A DNA stretch of 64,000 bases. Source: Methanospirillum hungatei. Its GTDB lineage: Archaea; Halobacteriota; Methanomicrobia; Methanomicrobiales; Methanospirillaceae. The DNA is taken from positions 3,286,001 to 3,350,000 of the forward strand of contig NZ_CP077107.1 in assembly GCF_019263745.1 (NCBI RefSeq), given 5' to 3'. The first letter of the stretch is position 1, and the number at the start of each line of letters is the position of its first letter. Below, piece by piece: positions 1 through 9,163 of this stretch. The notes under the pieces are model-generated. The model was not told the origin of the DNA, did not search any database, and saw nothing but the letters and a program-made list of their open reading frames with translations. The position numbers were made by a program, and so were the translations under genes.

Positions 1-194
1 GTTTGTGGATATGACAAGATTTTTGGCTGGATATTAATTCTACAATATCCTGACTATTCAAAAATTAGCGAAGTGGATACTATGTATAAGATATCAGCAA
101 AAAAATAGAAACCAAATTCAGGAGCAGATCATTTTTCCGGGCATAATTATCAGAAGAAGCACTTTATTGAGATAGTACAAACGGTTTTTAACCC

Positions 195-863
195 ATGTTA
201 CAAGGAAAATCCTCTCTCTGTACTATTCCTTTTTGTATGGTAATTATCATCGGAAATCCGGTCATCGGTGTAATTCCCGATGAAATTTCTTTTGATTCTA
301 TAGATATTACTGATTCACCACAGCAGATTATCTTATCCGGACATGTTACAAGTAAGGACTGTAAACAAGTCGGTGTTGAGATCTTTCCCCTTCTTTATTG
401 GGAGAAGGTAGGTGAATTAGCCCGTAATAGACAAGCAAAAGGATTCAAATTGTCATTACTTTCTGTAGTTCAGAATATCAATACTGCAAAGTCAGAGAGT
501 AATGGAGATACCTATGGTGGCGTTTTTCTGTATATTTTCAATCCGGATGGAACAATAACGTATCTTCCTGCTCCTCCATGTCCGGACCACCAGATACAAT
601 TTGCCAAGGTGATTGAAAAAACCGGGAAAAAGTGCTGGTCAAAATCAATCGATGAAAGGAAAAACCGCCATAGACTGAGTTCTGGAACATATGTTGTACT
701 GCTATGGGATGCAACGAACCAGCGTATCTATACTGATACCCATATCGAGAATATTTATGATGTTATACATGGGTTTATCTATCCAACTACAGGATCCGGG
801 CTTATCTGGGATCAGAAGAACAGGAAAAAACTCTTTTCAACACGGATTCTGGTTAAATATTAA
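195..863 (+). CDS. putative secreted protein of unknown function
   Basis: A 222-residue protein I do not recognise. The N-terminus has a hydrophobic stretch (about residues 9-26, with a second possible start at Met15), which reads as a signal peptide or membrane anchor. The rest is hydrophilic and rich in beta-prone segments, for example around residues 44-70 and 160-172. It could be a secreted beta-sandwich protein like those common in Methanospirillum-type archaea, but I see no diagnostic motif. It converges on the type I restriction operon and its stop lies about 10 bp past the end of a decayed gene on the other strand. No clear ribosome binding site precedes the ATG. Confidence 0.6.
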   Translation: MLQGKSSLCTIPFCMVIIIGNPVIGVIPDEISFDSIDITDSPQQIILSGHVTSKDCKQVGVEIFPLLYWEKVGELARNRQAKGFKLSLLSVVQNINTAKSESNGDTYGGVFLYIFNPDGTITYLPAPPCPDHQIQFAKVIEKTGKKCWSKSIDERKNRHRLSSGTYVVLLWDATNQRIYTDTHIENIYDVIHGFIYPTTGSGLIWDQKNRKKLFSTRILVKY

Positions 864-1164
864 ATAGATGAACAAAGTCTTCAGAAAGGTGGATTGCATC
901 TACACCGAAATCCCCGGATCCTTCAGTCATATAATCAAGGGTCTCCTCATCGGTCAGATCCAGGGGATGGTTTTGACGGTAAGAAAGACAAAGCTGAGTG
1001 ATTTCAAGCGGGTCTCATCAATAATCCCCAGCTCTTCTTTCGCCTGGTCCCGGATCTGTTCAGAGATCTTTTTGAGACGCGGATCGATGATTGAGATACA
1101 TGTATTTATTGCGTGATCCTCCCGTTGTATCGGTTTTTTCTGTGTTTTCTTTCGGTAGGTTCAA
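853..1164 (-). pseudogene. remnant of an AIPR-like gene downstream of hsdM
   Basis: Read on the minus strand, this stretch has protein-like sequence in successive frames. A first segment reads IDPRLKKISEQIRDQAKEEL (about 1000-1095). After a frame change a second segment reads LTDEETLDYMTEGSGDFG followed by VDAIHLSEDF (about 862-945) and then stops. The acidic-G-S-x-D-x-G-x-D-A-I pattern resembles the N-terminus of AIPR (abortive infection phage resistance) proteins, which often sit beside type I restriction genes. At least two frame changes and loss of everything beyond the N-terminus show it is dead. The family assignment is by eye. Confidence 0.45.
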
Positions 1165-1174
1165 TATGGCTCTT

Positions 1175-2686
1175 CTATTGCATATCTTTTTCTTTGTCTA
1201 TCCCATTCCCATTGACAATATCAGCAATTTCCCGGAAACTCTCTAATGCAGCCTCGATGTTCTCAACAATCTCATTTGCCAGAACATCCGGGTCCGGAAG
1301 ATTATCCAAATCTGCAAGGCTCTTGTCTTTGAGCCAGAAAATGTCAAGATTTGTCTTATCCCGTGCGATTATTTCGTCGTATGAGAATTTCCTGAACCGT
1401 CCCTCCGGATTTTCCTCGCTCCAGGTTTCCTGCCGTTTATGTCGGTTTTCCGGATGATAACAGCTGATGAACTCCTCAAGGTCAGAGAATTTCATCGGAT
1501 TCTTCTTCTGGGTATGATGGATATTGGTCCGGTAATCGTAGATCCAGACCTCTTTTGTCCAGGGATCTTTTGATGCCTCTCTTGCCTCAAAGAAGAGGAC
1601 GTTTGCTTTCACTCCATTTGCGTAAAAGATACCGGTTGGGAGCCGTAAGATGGTATGGAGGTCACAGGTCTCCATGATCTTCATTCTGACTGTCTCTCCG
1701 GCACCTCCTTCAAAAAGGACATTATCCGGAAGAACAACGGCTGCCTGTCCGCCGGTTTTGAGTATGGTATGAATATGCTGCAGAAAGTTGAGTTGTTTGT
1801 TACTGGTTGTGACCCAGAAATCCTGCCGGTTATAGGTGAGTTCGTCCTTCTCCTGTTTTCCTTCCTCGTTCGTAAAGGTCATGGAACTCTTTTTGCCGAA
1901 TGGGGGATTGGTGAGGACATAATCATACCGGTCCCCAGAATCGGCGATGAGTGCATCTGCAACGGAGATCATCGGCTCCCCGTCAATCTCTCCGATATTG
2001 TGGAGGAAGAGGTTCATGAGGGCGAGTCGTCTGGTTCCCGGCACGATCTCATTCCCTCCGAAGGTCTGGGTTTTTAAAAACCGGCTCTCCTCTCGGTTGA
2101 GCTGGTGTTTATGGGTCAGGTAATCATAGGCGGCAAGGAAGAATCCACCGGTCCCACAACAGGGATCTCCAATCGTCTTCATCGGTTCCGGACGAGTACA
2201 GGCTACCATCGCCTTAATAAGAGCTCTCGGGGTGAAATACTGACCGGCCCCGCTCTTGGTATCCTCTGCGTTCTTCTGCAGGAGGCCTTCGTATATCTCT
2301 CCCTTGGTATCGACCCCCATCATAACCCAGTCCTCCTTGTCGATCATGTCGATGACCTTATAGAGCATGGCCGGATCAGAGATCTTGTTCTGGGCTTTCA
2401 GGAATATCTGCCCGAGCATTCCCGGTTTCTTTCCAAGATCCTGCATCAGGTTCCGGTAATGAGTCTCGAGGTCAGCACCCCGCTTTCTTTTCAGCGTTTC
2501 CCACCGGTATTCTTCGGGGATACCGATATCACGGTTGTAGGGGGGTTTTCGGTATTCCTCTGCCATCTTGAGGAAGATGAGGAAGGTGAGCTGTTCGAGA
2601 TAGTCTCCGTAACTGACTCCTCCATCACGGAGAACGTGGCAGAAACTCCATACCTTCGAGATGATTGATGATGTGGTTTCAGTCAT
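1175..2686 (-). CDS. hsdM: type I restriction-modification system, methyltransferase subunit HsdM
   Basis: N6-adenine DNA methyltransferase subunit of a type I restriction-modification enzyme, 503 residues. Visible are the helical N-terminal domain (residues 5-135), the QYFTPR signature (149-154), the SAM-binding motif I DPCCGTGGFF (174-183) and the catalytic motif IV NPPF (260-263). It acts as an M2S trimer with HsdS for modification, and with HsdR for restriction. It is the last gene of a minus-strand operon and starts 4 bp after the hsdS stop. Length and motif order are normal, so the enzyme is probably active. A dead AIPR-like gene follows it. Confidence 0.96.
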   Translation of the reverse strand: MTETTSSIISKVWSFCHVLRDGGVSYGDYLEQLTFLIFLKMAEEYRKPPYNRDIGIPEEYRWETLKRKRGADLETHYRNLMQDLGKKPGMLGQIFLKAQNKISDPAMLYKVIDMIDKEDWVMMGVDTKGEIYEGLLQKNAEDTKSGAGQYFTPRALIKAMVACTRPEPMKTIGDPCCGTGGFFLAAYDYLTHKHQLNREESRFLKTQTFGGNEIVPGTRRLALMNLFLHNIGEIDGEPMISVADALIADSGDRYDYVLTNPPFGKKSSMTFTNEEGKQEKDELTYNRQDFWVTTSNKQLNFLQHIHTILKTGGQAAVVLPDNVLFEGGAGETVRMKIMETCDLHTILRLPTGIFYANGVKANVLFFEAREASKDPWTKEVWIYDYRTNIHHTQKKNPMKFSDLEEFISCYHPENRHKRQETWSEENPEGRFRKFSYDEIIARDKTNLDIFWLKDKSLADLDNLPDPDVLANEIVENIEAALESFREIADIVNGNGIDKEKDMQ

Positions 2687-2690
2687 AATT

Positions 2691-4019
2691 TCAGGTGGTC
2701 TTTGATTTTATTTTGGCAAGTAATGCTTCGGCTGGTTCCCATTCCGGATCGCTTCGGACAGCGGTGAGTTCCTGTTCATTGAGGAGTTTACCTTCAAAGG
2801 CTTGTTTTAGGATAGACTGGCGGAGAGCTTCGGCTTTTTCGAGAGAATCGGATATATCCTGCTCCAGTTTATCGCAAACAGACAGGCGAGTTTCAATCTC
2901 GGTGACGATGGCTTGTTGTTCCTGAATAGGTGGGACTGGTATATCTATGGCTAAAAATCCTTTTTGAGTCAAATTTACGCCACTATCACTAATACCTGTT
3001 TTGAGTTCCTCTATGATAAATTTGTATCGGGGCGAATTCATCGTAAATTCAAAAAATTCTGGAATAATGCAGTCTTTTTTTAACCTGATTCGGTATGCTT
3101 TATCACAATTAAGTAATCTTGGTTTTACTTTCTTAATTAAACAACACACACCAACTCTGACACGAGGGCCAGCACGAGTAATTAAAATATCACCAATTTT
3201 TAATTCGTGCTTTATTCTTGGACTTAAATCATCAGGTAATTTTTTATTTTCTTTTTCATCAAAATAACCCTCTTGAATAGATGTGGTTTTGATTACAGCC
3301 CATTCATTGGAATTAACTCTTGAATGGTTATGACATTTTGGGCTCCATCCTTGACTTAGATCCTCAACCACTTGTAAAATTGGAACAAATTTTTCAGTTA
3401 CAGATGTTTTAGCTAACAAAGCCTGCCGATATACCTTCAATTGCTCCTGTGCCTGTTTGAGATTGGCGATACCGTTGTCCAGTTCGCTGAAGAGTTGCTC
3501 GATTTTATTCACGATGGCACGTTGTTCGGGGAGTGGAGGGAGCGGAATTATTTGTGCAAATACGTCATTGTCTCTGACTGCTGGATATGAAGTTCCAGTT
3601 TGAAGTTCACATAATGGATTCAAAAAGCCTTCAAAGAGGGTATACGCAAACAAATAATTAGGGTGACAGAGATCCTCATTTGCTCTTAGTACAGTAAAGC
3701 CAGATGAACAAATTTGATTTGAATATATTGGATTCGTGACTTTTGCAATATTTTTTAGATACACACGAACGGTTGAGAATAAAATATCCTCAGTTTGAAT
3801 TATTTGTTGAGCTCGTAAAGGTGCTTCTCTCCAATTATGTTGATTATGTCCTGTAATTTTATTGGAGACATTATCAATCGAACTAATATCTAAATACAGA
3901 AAATTTGAGTCCGGTTCCAATTCCTTTCTTTTAACTTTGGACGCTTTTATACAAATATCTGATAGAGATACAGTTGCCCAATGATTTGGTGGTTTATCAC
4001 ACACTAATTGCTTATTCAA
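2691..4019 (-). CDS. hsdS: type I restriction-modification system, specificity subunit HsdS
   Basis: DNA-recognition subunit, 442 residues, with the usual two-half structure. Target recognition domain 1 covers about residues 10-158. The central conserved helix begins PLPPLPEQRAIVNKIEQL (159-176). Domain 2 covers about 215-365, and the C-terminal conserved helix begins near PVPPIQEQQAIV. The two helices space the two half-sites of a bipartite recognition sequence. Its ATG overlaps the hsdR stop by 4 bp (positions 4016-4019), so the two are probably translationally coupled. The recognition domains are more AT-rich than hsdR and hsdM, as is usual for these exchangeable parts. The target sequence cannot be read from the protein. 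Confidence 0.95.
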   Translation of the reverse strand: MNKQLVCDKPPNHWATVSLSDICIKASKVKRKELEPDSNFLYLDISSIDNVSNKITGHNQHNWREAPLRAQQIIQTEDILFSTVRVYLKNIAKVTNPIYSNQICSSGFTVLRANEDLCHPNYLFAYTLFEGFLNPLCELQTGTSYPAVRDNDVFAQIIPLPPLPEQRAIVNKIEQLFSELDNGIANLKQAQEQLKVYRQALLAKTSVTEKFVPILQVVEDLSQGWSPKCHNHSRVNSNEWAVIKTTSIQEGYFDEKENKKLPDDLSPRIKHELKIGDILITRAGPRVRVGVCCLIKKVKPRLLNCDKAYRIRLKKDCIIPEFFEFTMNSPRYKFIIEELKTGISDSGVNLTQKGFLAIDIPVPPIQEQQAIVTEIETRLSVCDKLEQDISDSLEKAEALRQSILKQAFEGKLLNEQELTAVRSDPEWEPAEALLAKIKSKTT

Positions 4020-6772
4020 ACCGTTAACGCCTCGTTTAGTTCACTCATAATCCCGGTCATACTATCACCAAAGAGCTGGTACATTCTCCCTCTCCCACCA
4101 AAAGCATCAAACGGGACATAATCTAAATCATCAATCTCAAGATGGTAACTATTAATCACAAACTCTTTGATCATTCGGAGCCACTCCATCTGTTCTTCAT
4201 TAAACTTTAACGCTCCGGCCTGCTTCTGAAACACCCAGTCCTGAAAGTTCTTATTCACGGTCATATCATACCCGGTCAAGACCTCATCTATCCCGGTAAC
4301 CCGCCGGATAAGGGAGACAAGGGCGGTCAGTTCACTCTTTGGAGATTTCCCGTTCACCTGCTCCAATTGCTCATACGCCTGCCAGACATGAAACGGTGCA
4401 AACTGCGGTTTTTCAGCCTTCAGGATGTTTAGCAGATCTTTTACCATCCTGGATGTGAGTTCCCGGCGGTTGTAGGGCTGATTATAGAATAATGAAAGAG
4501 CAGTGATCTCATCCTTGTGTGCCGCAAGAAATGCTGAAAAGTCTTTGATTATATGTTCTGCCCGCTCATGGGAATCAGTATCCCACTCTGCTTTCCTGAC
4601 CTCATCAATATTCACCGTATCAATGATCTGCTCATGCACCCTTCTAACATTCTCAATATACTCGTTCAGATCTCCGGAGAATGGCGTCCGGGCAATCTCG
4701 ATAAGTTCCTTCTGAGCCTTTTCTTTTGCCTTCTTCTCTGAAATTGACGGTTCCTGCTGCTTTATCTCCCCAGCTCTGGCCTCGATGATATCCGGATTAT
4801 ACGCCCTCAAAAGATCCTTCACCGTCTGATGAATCGTCTTCCCGTCGGCTTTCTCCGTGAATGTCTCCTTCTCATCGTCGGTTAATTGCTTATCCAGACG
4901 TGCCAGCCGGTTTGCCAGTGAGACATACAGATCCTCATCTGTTGACCCGAACGTCACCGCTGCCAGCAGATCCTTCAGAGGTTCGCTCTTCTTCCGTTCA
5001 AGTGGCCGGCTGTCAGTCTTCAGTGACTTTGTCACCCCGACAGCATCAACGATAACAAAATGAGTCTTGGCAGAAAGAACTGACGGAGTCACCTTCTTCA
5101 GGTCATCATACCCGATAGTCCGGGTTCCTCTCCCTTTCATCTGCTCAAAATAATTCCGGCTCTTCACATCCCGCATAAAGAGCAGACATTCAAGCGGTTT
5201 CACATCAGTCCCGGTTGAGATCATGTCAACCGTCACCGCTATCCGGGGATTGTAATCATTGCGGAATGCAGCCAGAACTGACTTCGGGTCCTCTTCGGTC
5301 TTGTAGGTAACCTTCTTGCAAAAGGCATTATCCTCTCCGAACTCCTCCCGGACAACCTGAATGATATCATCCGCATGACTGTCGGTCTTTGCAAAGATAA
5401 GAGTCTTGGGAATCTCGGTTCTGCCGGGGAAGATCTCGGGAAGTTTATTCCTGAACGTCCGGATAACATTCCTGATCTGACTGGGATTGACCACATCACG
5501 GTCAAGTTCCTTTGAAGAATACTGTACCTCCTCATCCAGTTGTTCCCATCGTTTCTTCCTCGTCAGTTTCTCCCGTTTATCAACAAACTCCTTTGCCTCA
5601 ATCCGTGCACCGTTCTTCGTAATCTCCGTCTCAATGGTATACACATCATGACCGACATTCACCCCATCGGCAATTGCTTCTTCATGAGTATATTCACTCA
5701 CCACGTTCTCGTTGAAAAACCCAAACGTCCGCTTATCTGGAGTTGCAGTCAGCCCGATAAGAAAAGCATCAAAATAATCCAGGACCTGCTGCCAGACATT
5801 GTATATCGAACGGTGACACTCATCAATAACAACAAAATCAAACGTCTCTATCGGAATCTGTGAATTATACACAACCGGAAGAGGCTGCTTTGGTTGCCAT
5901 CCCCGTTCCGCCGGATTCTCATTCTCAAGAGTCTCATCCAGTTCTTCGCCCTTTAATATTGAATAGAGGCGTTGGATGGTGGAGATACACACCTGGCTGT
6001 CAGATGCAATATACCGGGACCGGAGCCGCTGTACATTATAGAGCTCGGTGAACTTCCGGTTATCATCATTCGGAACATAGGCCATGAACTCCTGTTCAGC
6101 CTGCTCTCCAAGGTTCCGGGTATCCACCAGGAACAAAACCCGTTTTGCATTGGCAAATTTTAAAAGCCGGTAGATGAAGGTTATTGCAGTAAATGTCTTT
6201 CCTGAACCGGTTGCCATCTGGATAAGAGCACGGGGATAATACTTCCTGAACGAATCTTCAAGGTTTTGAATGGCCTGAATCTGACAGGCACGAAGCCCCT
6301 CCGGATTCAATACAGGGATATCATGAAACCGCCCACGGAGGGTCTTATCCTGACCCATCCATTCCCGAAACGTCTCCGGCCTTGGGAAGGAGAAGACCGT
6401 TCGTGACCGTGGCTTTGGGTCGCGGTGATCAGTAAACCTGGTCAGTTCCCCGGTGCTCTCATATACGAACGGAAGAGGATCATTATTCAGGTGCTTTAGT
6501 TTACTGGCCGCATATTCATATGATTGACCCTCGACGGTCGTTATCTTCTCCCCAAAATCTTCCTTCTTTGCCTCGATAACCCCAACAGGCACCCGATCAA
6601 CAAACAGAATATAATCAGCAGGACCAACATCAGTCGGGTATTCCCTGACCGCAATTCCGGTAGATTCCTTAAAGTCGATATGTTTTCGATCCTGAACCGC
6701 AAATCCGGATTCGATCAATTTCCGGTCGATGGTGTCCCGAGCTATCTGTTCAGGATTCTGGTTCACGGTCAT
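4016..6772 (-). CDS. hsdR: type I restriction-modification system, restriction/translocase subunit HsdR
   Basis: Motor and nuclease subunit, 918 residues, of the EcoEI-like type. The N-terminal PD-(D/E)xK nuclease is seen as D53 and E67-A-K69. The superfamily 2 translocase follows, with Walker A ATGSGKT (187-193) and motif II DECH (317-320). Later helicase motifs lie around residues 515-550, and a long helical C-terminus follows that contacts the methyltransferase core. It is the first gene of the operon hsdR-hsdS-hsdM. The Met at 6772 is the most upstream start before a 650-bp gap that should hold the promoter. No frameshift or missing key residue is seen. Confidence 0.96.
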   Translation of the reverse strand: MTVNQNPEQIARDTIDRKLIESGFAVQDRKHIDFKESTGIAVREYPTDVGPADYILFVDRVPVGVIEAKKEDFGEKITTVEGQSYEYAASKLKHLNNDPLPFVYESTGELTRFTDHRDPKPRSRTVFSFPRPETFREWMGQDKTLRGRFHDIPVLNPEGLRACQIQAIQNLEDSFRKYYPRALIQMATGSGKTFTAITFIYRLLKFANAKRVLFLVDTRNLGEQAEQEFMAYVPNDDNRKFTELYNVQRLRSRYIASDSQVCISTIQRLYSILKGEELDETLENENPAERGWQPKQPLPVVYNSQIPIETFDFVVIDECHRSIYNVWQQVLDYFDAFLIGLTATPDKRTFGFFNENVVSEYTHEEAIADGVNVGHDVYTIETEITKNGARIEAKEFVDKREKLTRKKRWEQLDEEVQYSSKELDRDVVNPSQIRNVIRTFRNKLPEIFPGRTEIPKTLIFAKTDSHADDIIQVVREEFGEDNAFCKKVTYKTEEDPKSVLAAFRNDYNPRIAVTVDMISTGTDVKPLECLLFMRDVKSRNYFEQMKGRGTRTIGYDDLKKVTPSVLSAKTHFVIVDAVGVTKSLKTDSRPLERKKSEPLKDLLAAVTFGSTDEDLYVSLANRLARLDKQLTDDEKETFTEKADGKTIHQTVKDLLRAYNPDIIEARAGEIKQQEPSISEKKAKEKAQKELIEIARTPFSGDLNEYIENVRRVHEQIIDTVNIDEVRKAEWDTDSHERAEHIIKDFSAFLAAHKDEITALSLFYNQPYNRRELTSRMVKDLLNILKAEKPQFAPFHVWQAYEQLEQVNGKSPKSELTALVSLIRRVTGIDEVLTGYDMTVNKNFQDWVFQKQAGALKFNEEQMEWLRMIKEFVINSYHLEIDDLDYVPFDAFGGRGRMYQLFGDSMTGIMSELNEALTV

Positions 6773-6974
6773 GGTATCTGCAAAGTTGTGAAATTGGTCT
6801 TATTATTGAAAACGTGAGGAATGATCTGATTGTATGATATAAGTTCTATAATGATAGACATAGAAAAATGTTTTTATTGATGAATGAATTTCCAGATACT
6901 GAACAGGTCATCATAATGGTATGTTTTTTATAGTTTGATATCGGGAAATTATAAAAAATGATCATTTTTATTCT

Positions 6975-7080
6975 GTCGCTTTCGTGTCACAAGAAGGTGC
7001 TAAAATTGGTTATGGTGAGAATATATCTGGTCTTACAGAATTGTGGCAACACTGTCTCCACAATTCATTATATAATAAAC
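6975..7080. repeat. diverged dispersed repeat, copy A
   Basis: This segment aligns by eye with 9938-10041. Shared blocks include TTC-T-TCAC before the core, a GTGC-AAAAT-GGTTAT block near 6997-7012, and TCCACAATTCATTATATA near 7057-7074. Between the blocks the sequence differs, but both copies hold a hairpin. It may be the scar of an old non-coding mobile element. Confidence 0.4.
7038..7066. repeat. perfect 9-bp inverted repeat, 11-nt loop
   Basis: GAATTGTGG (7038-7046) and CCACAATTC (7058-7066) form a perfect 9-bp stem around an 11-nt loop. It lies inside a diverged dispersed repeat, and the partner copy also carries a hairpin at the matching place (10002-10020) with a different stem. This could be an RNA hairpin or a binding site. 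I see no T-run, so a simple terminator is unlikely. Confidence 0.6.
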
Positions 7081-7425
7081 TATCTTGAGATAAGGCCGAA
7101 CCTAAATTGTTGAGTCGCTGACTCCATTATTCGATCTATTACCGTTTTTTCCAGAGTTTTAAACTGGAATACTCGTGTGCGAGAACACTGATGGAAAACA
7201 GGCAGGGTATCTGACCATCCGTACCGGAACCTTAGGAGGATTTGACACTATTGTCTCTCCTGTACTTGCCAATTCTGCTGGTGGCCGGATTTGTCGCTTA
7301 GAATTCGATATCCCCCAATTGTATGTGACAGGATATCATGTGTGTCTCTGTCTGTCATCGTCCATGGACATACATATGCAGTCCCTCTCTTAACCATCTA
7401 TTATCCAGATTCCTAAAAATTTTAA

Positions 7426-8760
7426 TCAGAGATGGTTTTTTTCTGATTCGAAAACCTCATCAATAAGCCGCCCGGCTTCACCGACCATATAGAGTGGTAT
7501 TGATAAAATATTGTCATGAAAACTGATTTCTCCTTCCCAGAAACGGATTCCGAAAGGTGGTTTTTTCTCGTCCATGAATATTCTAAGCGATCGTAATTTT
7601 CCTGTCGTACCTGATTTTACTTCAATAGGGTATATCCTTCCTTTTCTGGTAATACAGTAGTCAATTTCACTCGAACTCCCTTGTTTATCACGAGCCCAGA
7701 AATATAGTTCAGAACTGATAAATGGATCTTCGAGTGCCAATAATTCCTGGCCAATAAATTGTTCTGCTAAATTTCCTTTGTTTATTTGCATCATATCTTT
7801 TTGGCTTAAAATTTCAGTATTCAATCCACAAAGATGCTGCATAAGCCCGATATCAAGAAAAATATACTTCTGTCTGCTTGAAAGTGTCGCACCAAGGGGA
7901 AGTCCTGATGCATCGGTACTTGAGACCGGAGTTATCACCCGTGCAAGAGTGAGTAAGTGTAATGCCTTTTTTAAGTCACGGGATCTTGATTCCCTGTCAA
8001 TATTTACGTATTTTATCTGTTCCGATACCATCCGGGGGATAGCAGAAAAAACAGTCTGGAGATGAATTAATTCTGATGATTGGGCATACTTATAAAAATC
8101 ACGTTTATATGTCTCAATAAGTGAATCCTGAACATAGGAAGCCTCCAGAAAACTTTTTGTCTCATTGTGTGAGACGATGACTTCAGGCATTCCTCCAAGG
8201 ACAAAATATGTCCGTAAAAGTGAGAGGAGATGTTCATGAACTGCTGAAGAGATAGTATCAGAATATGAAACGGTATTGAGGAAAGATATGAGGTTTTCTT
8301 CACCCATTGCCTTCATGAATTCATAAAAGGAAAGGGGGAACATATTTAAAAATTGAATTCTTCCAACGGGCATCCGGATATCTTCGGTAAATGCAAATTC
8401 AAGGAGTGAACCCGCTCCTATTACAAAAAGATCCGGGCGTAATTCTTTAAAGTACCGAAGAGAAGTTATCGCATTTGGGCATTCCTGGATTTCATCCAGA
8501 AAAATGAGTGTATCTTTTGTGATTCTTACCCGGAATAAGATTTCTATCTGGCTAATTATAGAATCAGGATCTCTTGAGTCAAATATTGAGATTAACCCCG
8601 GATTTAAATCAAAATTCAGTGAAATAAAATTATTAAATTCAGTTTTACCAAATTGTTCAACACTATAACTTTTTCCAACCTGTCTTGCACCTCTGATAAG
8701 AAGAGGAGAACGGTGGTTTTTTTTCCAGGATGCCAGATGAGACGTTATAGTGCGAAACAT
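7426..8760 (-). CDS. ATP-binding protein, AAA_14/DUF4143 family
   Basis: A 444-residue member of the common archaeal ATPase family that joins an AAA_14-type P-loop ATPase to a C-terminal DUF4143 domain. Walker A is GARQVGKS (24-31) and Walker B is LIFLDE (85-90). The C-terminal domain has a PD-(D/E)xK-like pattern, E365-I-D and EVKS (380-383), as often seen in DUF4143. The biological role of the family is not settled; fusion to nuclease-like folds has led to suggestions of DNA processing or defence. It is monocistronic, with its own TATA box and palindromes upstream (8786-8833). A second distant member lies at 57476-58714. Confidence 0.88.
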   Translation of the reverse strand: MFRTITSHLASWKKNHRSPLLIRGARQVGKSYSVEQFGKTEFNNFISLNFDLNPGLISIFDSRDPDSIISQIEILFRVRITKDTLIFLDEIQECPNAITSLRYFKELRPDLFVIGAGSLLEFAFTEDIRMPVGRIQFLNMFPLSFYEFMKAMGEENLISFLNTVSYSDTISSAVHEHLLSLLRTYFVLGGMPEVIVSHNETKSFLEASYVQDSLIETYKRDFYKYAQSSELIHLQTVFSAIPRMVSEQIKYVNIDRESRSRDLKKALHLLTLARVITPVSSTDASGLPLGATLSSRQKYIFLDIGLMQHLCGLNTEILSQKDMMQINKGNLAEQFIGQELLALEDPFISSELYFWARDKQGSSSEIDYCITRKGRIYPIEVKSGTTGKLRSLRIFMDEKKPPFGIRFWEGEISFHDNILSIPLYMVGEAGRLIDEVFESEKNHL

Positions 8761-8785
8761 TATCCTTTGATATAGATGATTTGGG

Positions 8786-8794
8786 TTTATATAA
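8786..8794 (-). promoter_or_regulatory. putative TATA box of the DUF4143 ATPase gene
   Basis: On the minus strand the sequence reads GTTATATAAACCC, about 25-35 bp before the ATG at 8760. This fits an archaeal TATA element at the right distance for a very short leader. AAAGGA just before the ATG could be a weak ribosome binding site. Confidence 0.5.
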
Positions 8795-8810
8795 CTTGGC
8801 TAAAATAGGG

Positions 8811-8833
8811 GGTAATTTTTACCAAAGTTTGGT
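8811..8833. promoter_or_regulatory. two overlapping palindromes, putative operator
   Basis: GGTAATTTTTACC (8811-8823, stem GGTAA/TTACC) overlaps ACCAAAGTTTGGT (8821-8833, a perfect palindrome around one base). They sit about 20 bp upstream of the presumed TATA box of the ATPase gene. That is where an archaeal activator or repressor would bind. No regulator can be named. Confidence 0.4.
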
Positions 8834-8909
8834 AATTTTCATAGGTATTAATTAACTCCTCTGGTTAAAAAGAGGGGTAATTTCCAGGCTAAAAAAAATG
8901 AGCAAATTA

Positions 8910-8930
8910 CTCCCTCAGTTCAGGAGGGAG
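8910..8930. repeat. 7-bp GC-rich hairpin
   Basis: CTCCCTC (8910-8916) pairs perfectly with GAGGGAG (8924-8930) across a 7-nt loop. It lies in the 400-bp gap between the ATPase promoter region and the VapC gene. Function unknown. Confidence 0.5.
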
Positions 8931-8976
8931 AATGTCCCATCTCTGTTGTACATAGGTCACTTTGGAGACGATTCAT

Positions 8977-9064
8977 CAATATCGCAGTATTGAGGTATCT
9001 TTATTCAATTTAACGCCCGTGTAGCAGTTGTAACAGTTATAGCAGTTCTATGGAAAAGAGACCC
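8977..9064 (+). repeat. 88-bp dispersed repeat, copy 1
   Basis: This segment is nearly identical to 10093-10180, with only a few differences over 88 bp. It begins with a short inverted repeat CAATATCGCAGTATTG. It contains three 9-nt units of the form GTAGCAGTT / GTAACAGTT / (G/A)TAGCAGTT, and ends ATGGAAAAGAGACCC. Copies 1 and 2 bracket the VapBC pair in direct orientation. A third, shorter copy is inverted at 20658-20701. Confidence 0.85.
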
Positions 9065-9163
9065 ACTAAAAAAAGAAGTGAATTTGGTGGGGATTTCTGA
9101 ACATATATTTTCCTGCATACATTACATGATGAAAGGAACTGGATCTACAAATATTGCGATAAT

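Larger units (their letters stand above)
6773..7425. other. intergenic region, no convincing gene
   Basis: About 650 bp between hsdR and the ATPase gene. A short open frame at 7175-7393 (+) has no RBS and no protein-like features, so I do not call it. The region holds a hairpin (7038-7066) and one copy of a diverged repeat (about 6975-7080) whose partner lies at about 9938-10041. Confidence 0.6.

Noticed and set aside
1113-1457. Plus-strand open frame of 114 codons
   Set aside because: It lies antisense to hsdM and has no RBS or protein-like features.
7175-7393. 72-codon frame in the gap after hsdR
   Set aside because: No ribosome site, no known motif, and odd composition. Probably chance.
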